Shown in pieces: positions 61,101 through 64,000 of a stretch of 64,000 nucleotides of DNA. The stretch is from Plasmopara viticola (lineage: Eukaryota > Oomycota > Peronosporomycetes > Peronosporales > Peronosporaceae). The first letter of the stretch is position 1. Each line of letters begins with the position of its first letter. Location of the stretch: positions 186,001 through 250,000 of the forward strand of contig MBPM02000036.1 of assembly GCA_001695595.3 (NCBI GenBank), written 5' to 3'. The position numbers and the translations under genes were made by a program. The notes under the pieces were generated by a model, which saw nothing but the letters and a program-made list of their open reading frames with translations, was not told where the DNA came from and did not search any database.

Positions 61101-61853
61101 GGAGGCACATTGTTCTTCAAATTTCTCGTGGGTCTCGTCTTGATGCTTGTGTCTAGTATATTCCTTGGTTGTGTCAATATGTACTTATCAAACACATTTC
61201 GAAGCATGGAGGATGCCACGTATACGTTTGTTAATTGTATGGCGATGCAACTTCTCGGAGCGTTATTTTCCTTTTTTTTCATGGATCGCATCAATCACAA
61301 GCGGATTCTCTACTGCACTTTGTTACCCATGGCGGTGCTCTCTTTGGTCTTGGGATTCAATGACGATTCGCCCTTTTTCATGGGGAATAACCAGTATATC
61401 ATATTGCAAATTGTTGGACTGGTGCTCTACTTCTTTGCGGGACTTGGCATCACTTCAGTGCCTTGGATTTCGTGCGTCGGACTGTTCAAGACGAAACAAC
61501 GTGCAGTGTCAGTTACTGGGTACTTTATGGTCTTTTTCCTCCTACCTGTATGGGCCACATATATTCGGTCAAACGAAGCTGGACAAGGAGGTCCGTACAT
61601 GTACCTTTTTGCCTTAAGTGGCTGTTGTGTGGCGGCGATTGGCCTCTTGTTTGCAATGGGTACGCTTAAGAATGGAATGGTGTGCACCAAAGGTGAGATG
61701 GAGGCCGAACGTACGCGATTACGCCGTATTCGTGCGTCTCGTCGGAGTGCTCGCACGCCAAGCAGCGCACGATCGAAAAATCTCAGTCGCTCGCGGGCCA
61801 AGTCGCATTCAAACTATCAAATGCTTGAATCGCCTGCTGGTAGCGCCCCGTAG
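55164..61853 (+). CDS. 1,3-beta-glucan (callose) synthase, GT48, fused to a C-terminal MFS sugar-porter-like domain
   Basis: One uninterrupted 2229-codon frame with a clear ATG. Residues 1-45 are Arg/Ser-rich and cytosolic. The FKS1_dom1 region is near 90-240, with MLFFLIWGEAANVRLLPECV at about 154-173. Several membrane segments follow. The GT48 catalytic region is about 900-1290: LWASYRGQTLARTVQGMM, IDYLLREYPNLRVAYVD, LPGDPILGEGKPENQNNALPF (about 1083-1103), RGEFVQTIDMNQ, MREHIFTGN, MHYGHPDVFDK (about 1187-1197) and REAHRMGQFMDFFR. More membrane helices follow. From about 1740 to 2190 the sequence reads as a sugar porter: GRRLSIVLGG (about 1817), VYIYEISTRDMRGKALLLLG (about 1869) and FPESPYWVYMRKGL (about 1930). 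The Arg/Ser-rich tail ends at 2229. GT48 enzymes make beta-1,3-glucan from UDP-glucose at the plasma membrane for walls. What the MFS part does (substrate, sensor or scaffold) is not known from sequence. Confidence 0.95.
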   Translation: MAQRGLSGHSETDRRRRASSNYFELDADRRRNKSERSDRLSKRLNTMEMTPSNGSKDALQDDEAAVDYCCEFLKTKFGFQEGSVSNQREHVLLLLANGKARCLPTDATDHHLVQLADKLLANYRSWCKFVGTTPVTFTGNTVPQATYFGNMHMDVMLFFLIWGEAANVRLLPECVCYLFHQMLTMVNNDAQGRDHQPEGWFLNQVIRPIWREASNMKRRNALGKPLEHVKIRNYDDINEYFWKAHCLSIPVTQVGQELTQNHGKTFYEHRSIFTMILNYYRIFQFHIMFLVLLTVLAFAVTISPSGGKSGWDQFSTIGNVVAPYTTRDLKVAVVAIPFSLSLTAFTKCVLEVCHGWHLLVSKESSTTSSRSLTYGMALAARIVWNGGFALLFGFMIYVPLNQDRDTSLLENLYSLCCAYILPGVLILLTQAFAPQVITHSFAAKFVREGESCYVGQDMMPGFSYKLKYITFWIILWVVEAITAYVILVRPLILPTLSIYEMKLDYQNSLVSFHNVGIILALWLPVVCIFNYSTQIFYTIFQALLGGFQGILMKTGEIRGAKEMMKAFRVAPQLFDQKIVTVLARSSDAPTSGMDSIRASAVAAAYESQMMLRFVVVWNEIVNSFREGDLLDDKEAAILQYDIRSTGEVFEPVFLSAGKLTEAMGFAIKMAKEGKNESQLRVTLVENDCLSANRSFFTASLYVVSALFGTDDADVVDGFRKMEELAANGEFLKSFHVRDLATLRLAAVDLLEEILDLPDPDVQSQHISNTCVHSIGVTRNFVVKMETFLNHVQSFCIDPALQRKFSNTKFCSSANGYLYASRGLVNLFCSDTAMGAATRACLLLSLDQTEAMPRTTEARRRLGFFMKSLVMDIPQLRSIKEMRSFSVVTPFYAETVLFSLKDLNDPLVNHPIFQKVEEDGKNLTILKYLTKIHQEEWDNFLERVDVSSAEEAQKNHPEEIRLWASYRGQTLARTVQGMMMYEDAIKILHWLEIGSSPGKTAEQKQSQLQDMVRLKFSYVCACQVYGQHRAEGKAQASDIDYLLREYPNLRVAYVDTVTEQDGEKTFDSVLIKSEANEIVEVYRYSLPGDPILGEGKPENQNNALPFTRGEFVQTIDMNQQHYFEECLKMPQLLCTADLHPSKKPVSIIGMREHIFTGNASSLAKFKTWQELVFVTLSQRVLASPLCVRMHYGHPDVFDKVLAITRGGVSKASKGINLSEDVFAGFNTTLRGGVVTHVEFMQCGKGRDVALSQISMFEGKLGNGAGEASLSREAHRMGQFMDFFRLNSMFYAHTGFFYATWMTIVTTFVYMYCKVYIALSGVQTQIVYNLNSTEVIMANSESYGFDDRVFDDMDSVYNTQYYIQAGLFLSLPLICVYFAEMGLLRGMVQFLEMVFTLGPVFFIFQIGTTMHFFDNNLLHGEASYKATGRGFKITRETFVLLYKAYASSHYRKAMELVGLCLVYLAFGAFNICDLSVAGEENSLAFEYCDTSQSFGVQTFAIWIIAVVWLVSPYIFNTDGLDWEKTKADVTSWATWMYATEDYADQDEAMVGGWIGWWKGELKMYHNTRPIARFTVLLRECRHFVLMWYVVALEWEIYTVGLVFAFAVVTILAMGLFGAVSGSMRNIHSSFRAMIYTAIVAFAAISYFVISIAIFNLSMTRTISLFFGYMAALYGLNEMARMYSFASSSIATVGMFQQLAFFFDFVFSVAMIIPLFVMSAIPFLNIVQTRMMYNKGFSEVVSASAQYAFSLAAFMGVLGGIGCGWLFHLFTSLESTAGFLSYVTTYNLLDGNVGDGLVSYAFYFACMFGTFVAGILNFFIGRRLSIVLGGLLTVFGMLGVSSVQSGGEGFLLPGICLLGSSVGLLLPTLAVYIYEISTRDMRGKALLLLGCGTILGILLAAWFSSSSYEVGWVWQVFMATIVLSIMTPAVYIFPESPYWVYMRKGLESCERCLTVLRRKDSVYEELRMIRDEEAGTDDSSASGGTLFFKFLVGLVLMLVSSIFLGCVNMYLSNTFRSMEDATYTFVNCMAMQLLGALFSFFFMDRINHKRILYCTLLPMAVLSLVLGFNDDSPFFMGNNQYIILQIVGLVLYFFAGLGITSVPWISCVGLFKTKQRAVSVTGYFMVFFLLPVWATYIRSNEAGQGGPYMYLFALSGCCVAAIGLLFAMGTLKNGMVCTKGEMEAERTRLRRIRASRRSARTPSSARSKNLSRSRAKSHSNYQMLESPAGSAP

Positions 61854-62397
61854 TGTCGGCTTAGACGAGGGGGCTGCATACTTTTTATACATTTACATAA
61901 TACAAAAACATACCATGTTTGTATCGTCATGGCTTCATTTTTCAATGTCTGTCATATAGTGGAAAATCAAAGAGCCATCAAATTAGGAATCTCCACTCCT
62001 TGCCTTCGTGATTTTCCAAGGTACCAACTACAAGGAATAATTACATTGCAAGTGGCGTGCCTAATATAGTGATATATAGTGTCTGCTAAAGTAGTAGCGA
62101 GTAGCTGATCGATAAAGTGAAGAACACAATCGACCACTGTGCTCGAGAGCCTTATAGTCCACAATTGTAGCATTCGTAGTAACATGTTTGTAATGTATGT
62201 GCGTCAAGGCCAACAATCGCGAAAGAGGGAGCTTTATCGATGCTTTCGCGATTACCTGGTAAATATCTTGTATCTTAACAGAAACAAGGATACCCTTGCT
62301 ATTATTTAAGTAGCTACTTATAGATTGTGAACTTCAATTTCATCTTTGCAGATATATACATTTTCAGAGTTTAGTAAAAAGGTAATAGTCTATCTGT
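61854..62397. other. Intergenic between convergent genes
   Basis: Contains the 3' flanks of the glucan synthase gene and the small secreted-protein gene. Nothing else seen. Confidence 0.6.
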
Positions 62398-62778
62398 CTA
62401 CCTTTTCCCCCACACCATGTACGCGCCGAGAGGAAACAACAAAAGAGACGCAAAAATAAAAAACTTGTCTCGATTCGAGCTCGAAAAGTGCATTCTTTGA
62501 AACCACCCATGTCGTTCACTGAAACTCTCCTTTTTTTCCGCCGCCTTCTCAACCACGGCAGGAGCAATCTCGCTCAGATCGGCTTTTTTTTCTGCCACCT
62601 TCTCCACTTCACCACTCATGGTCGCGGTCGCCCGAAGGATCCGACGTGTCATGTCGCGGCTGATGTGATCATCATTGGAGTTGATGAGCTCAGTAGATTC
62701 TGCAGTGGCGCTTGCAAATCCATCGCAGGACGTGACAAGAATGCCGAAGAGGAAAGCAATTATAAAGCCGTAAGCCAT
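62398..62778 (-). CDS. Candidate RXLR secreted effector with a C-terminal membrane anchor
   Basis: 126 aa from ATG 62778 to TAG 62398, single exon. Residues 1-22 form a signal peptide (FIIAFLFGILVTS core). An exact RXLR motif, RILR, lies at 46-49, within the window usual for oomycete effectors (about 30-60). A SER-containing acidic/Lys stretch follows at about 70-90 instead of a clean dEER. The middle is repetitive (EKVAEKKADLSE and VEKAAEKKESFSE). A hydrophobic helix (about 105-122, FFIFASLLLFPLGAYMVW) ends the protein with GKR. The family is defined by secretion and host delivery, so this is a sequence-only candidate. It could instead be an unrelated membrane protein with a chance RXLR. It is convergent with the glucan synthase gene. 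Confidence 0.7.
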   Translation of the reverse strand: MAYGFIIAFLFGILVTSCDGFASATAESTELINSNDDHISRDMTRRILRATATMSGEVEKVAEKKADLSEIAPAVVEKAAEKKESFSERHGWFQRMHFSSSNRDKFFIFASLLLFPLGAYMVWGKR

Positions 62779-64000
62779 TCGCAGTCACTAGTCGCAGGGC
62801 CTAATCGTGTCAACTCCAATTGTTTTATGAGGTTAACTTTCAATGGATACTCAAGTCTATCATGTGATACCCCTACCCCAGCCCAGCCTGTCAAGCCGGT
62901 CAAAATGCCCTATTTGCTGGTGCATCAGATTATAGTCGCGTCTGAGTAAGTGATGCGCTTACCGGTGCCTTAAAAGACCTCGAAAATCTAGTGCCTTTCT
63001 TTAGCAGTCTACACGGTAGCGTCGAGTGGCGTGATAGAGAATTTCTGTGTATTTGTAATATTATTATCAAGTGTTTCATAATAGTAAATGTTATGACCCG
63101 CAGTTCATAAAGTTCTCTGTAATGCATGAACAACACCAGCATAGTAGCGTCTCAATTCTAGCCAATCTAATTCGGTCTGGCTCTTTTTGAAGCTTCCTTT
63201 GTACATGTATATAATTTTTTGAGATGGACGCTTTTCAACCGATTAATCATTACCTGCAATTTATAGTATGACATGGAATTATGCTCATCAACTGGGATAT
63301 ATATGTTGGCATACACGAAAGCGTTTTTGAGGGAAAGGATAGAGAAGATCGGGAAAAAATAGCATACTCGCATTTGGTGCCAGGGCATCGATCTTCAGCG
63401 AGTCGAGCCTGCCCTCGCCAGTCGAGATGCAGCAAGCATAGTGACACCTATTGCGGATGAATCCTGCTGTTGATGACGCGTGATGCATCACTATCAAGGA
63501 ATTAACAAAAAAAGTTAAAGTTGCTAGACATTGGAGGGTATTGATTTCTACAGCTTAAGGTATCAAGCGCATAAACGCTGCATTTTAGAGGGCACGCGAC
63601 GCGACAAGGAAAGCGCGTGGAGCGCAAGGACCCACGACCATTGTTAAGGGCTTAATGGCTTCTACTGCTGCGCAATTGTCCTCTAGCCTTCCACTGCGGC
63701 CGAGTGAAGGTACACTAGCTCATGCAATTAGTATGAAATAGAGCCGCCATGGCTATACGTAACCATTTTTTGTATGTATGCTAACTGCCAAAAGAGGTTG
63801 TCCGAAGAGAGCCGCGTGTACATGAGTTTAAGAAATACTGGCTAGTAGGACCGAAAAAAAGGATTTACTTTTAAGAAGCTTTTGCCGCTCACTCAAAACT
63901 GTTTATGCATACATTCCTTGCAACCCACAATTGCAAAGTGATATCTGAGGATCAGAAACCTGCTCATCATATAAAATTAATTATTCAAATATGCAGGTTT
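62779..64000. other. Intergenic to the window end
   Basis: No gene supported. Probably holds the promoter of the minus-strand RXLR candidate; short frames elsewhere show no motif. Confidence 0.5.

Noticed and set aside
61427..61801. 124-aa minus-strand frame in the glucan synthase gene
   Set aside because: Shadow of the Arg/Ser-rich C-terminus; no independent motif.
1..64000. tRNA, rRNA, CRISPR arrays or bacterial operon signals
   Set aside because: None found by eye; intron structure and gene content are eukaryotic.

Overview
The window looks like part of an oomycete genome, most likely a Phytophthora or downy-mildew type plant pathogen. The evidence is short (57-101 nt) GT-AG introns, a glucan (callose) synthase fused to a sugar-porter domain, oomycete-style Ty3/Gypsy, Copia and MULE debris, a candidate RXLR secreted protein, and long AT-rich gene-poor stretches around a compact housekeeping island. 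The species was not identified.

Layout. 0.1-1.5 kb: a two-exon FtsH-type AAA ATPase that ends before any M41 peptidase domain. 1.5-40.5 kb: a repeat-rich, rearranged region. It holds a decayed Ty3/Gypsy element with both LTRs (3.6-9.7 kb), a decayed Copia element with LTRs and a perfect 5-bp target duplication (16.4-21.0 kb), two opposed Gypsy remnants (21.2-23.1 and 26.2-27.9 kb), a MULE transposase relic (29.1-30.9 kb) and a DExH-box helicase pseudogene (31.0-32.6 kb). Within this debris a segment [unknown X - CREG-like gene - Y - hexose-6-phosphate epimerase-like gene] is present several times. The fullest copy is at 33.1-36.9 kb; a second is at 9.8-12.9 kb; a third, inverted and lacking the epimerase, is at 13.5-15.3 kb; a fragment lies at 2.5-3.6 kb. 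Three CREG-like genes reconstruct as intact five-exon reading frames, although no long single ORF shows them. Only one epimerase copy is open.

40.5-46.0 kb: a compact housekeeping island. NOP14 (ribosome biogenesis, +) converges on mitochondrial ribosomal protein bS16m (-). ENY2/SUS1 (-) lies upstream of bS16m and diverges from a NIPP1-like FHA protein (+). 46.0-55.1 kb is gene-poor with unidentifiable coding-like debris. 55.2-61.9 kb is one uninterrupted 2229-codon gene: FKS1-like N domain, GT48 glucan synthase, then a C-terminal MFS sugar-porter-like domain. 62.4-62.8 kb (-) encodes a 126-aa candidate RXLR protein with a C-terminal membrane anchor.

Gene models were built by hand from reading frames, splice consensus and remembered family motifs. 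No alignment, search or expression evidence was available.
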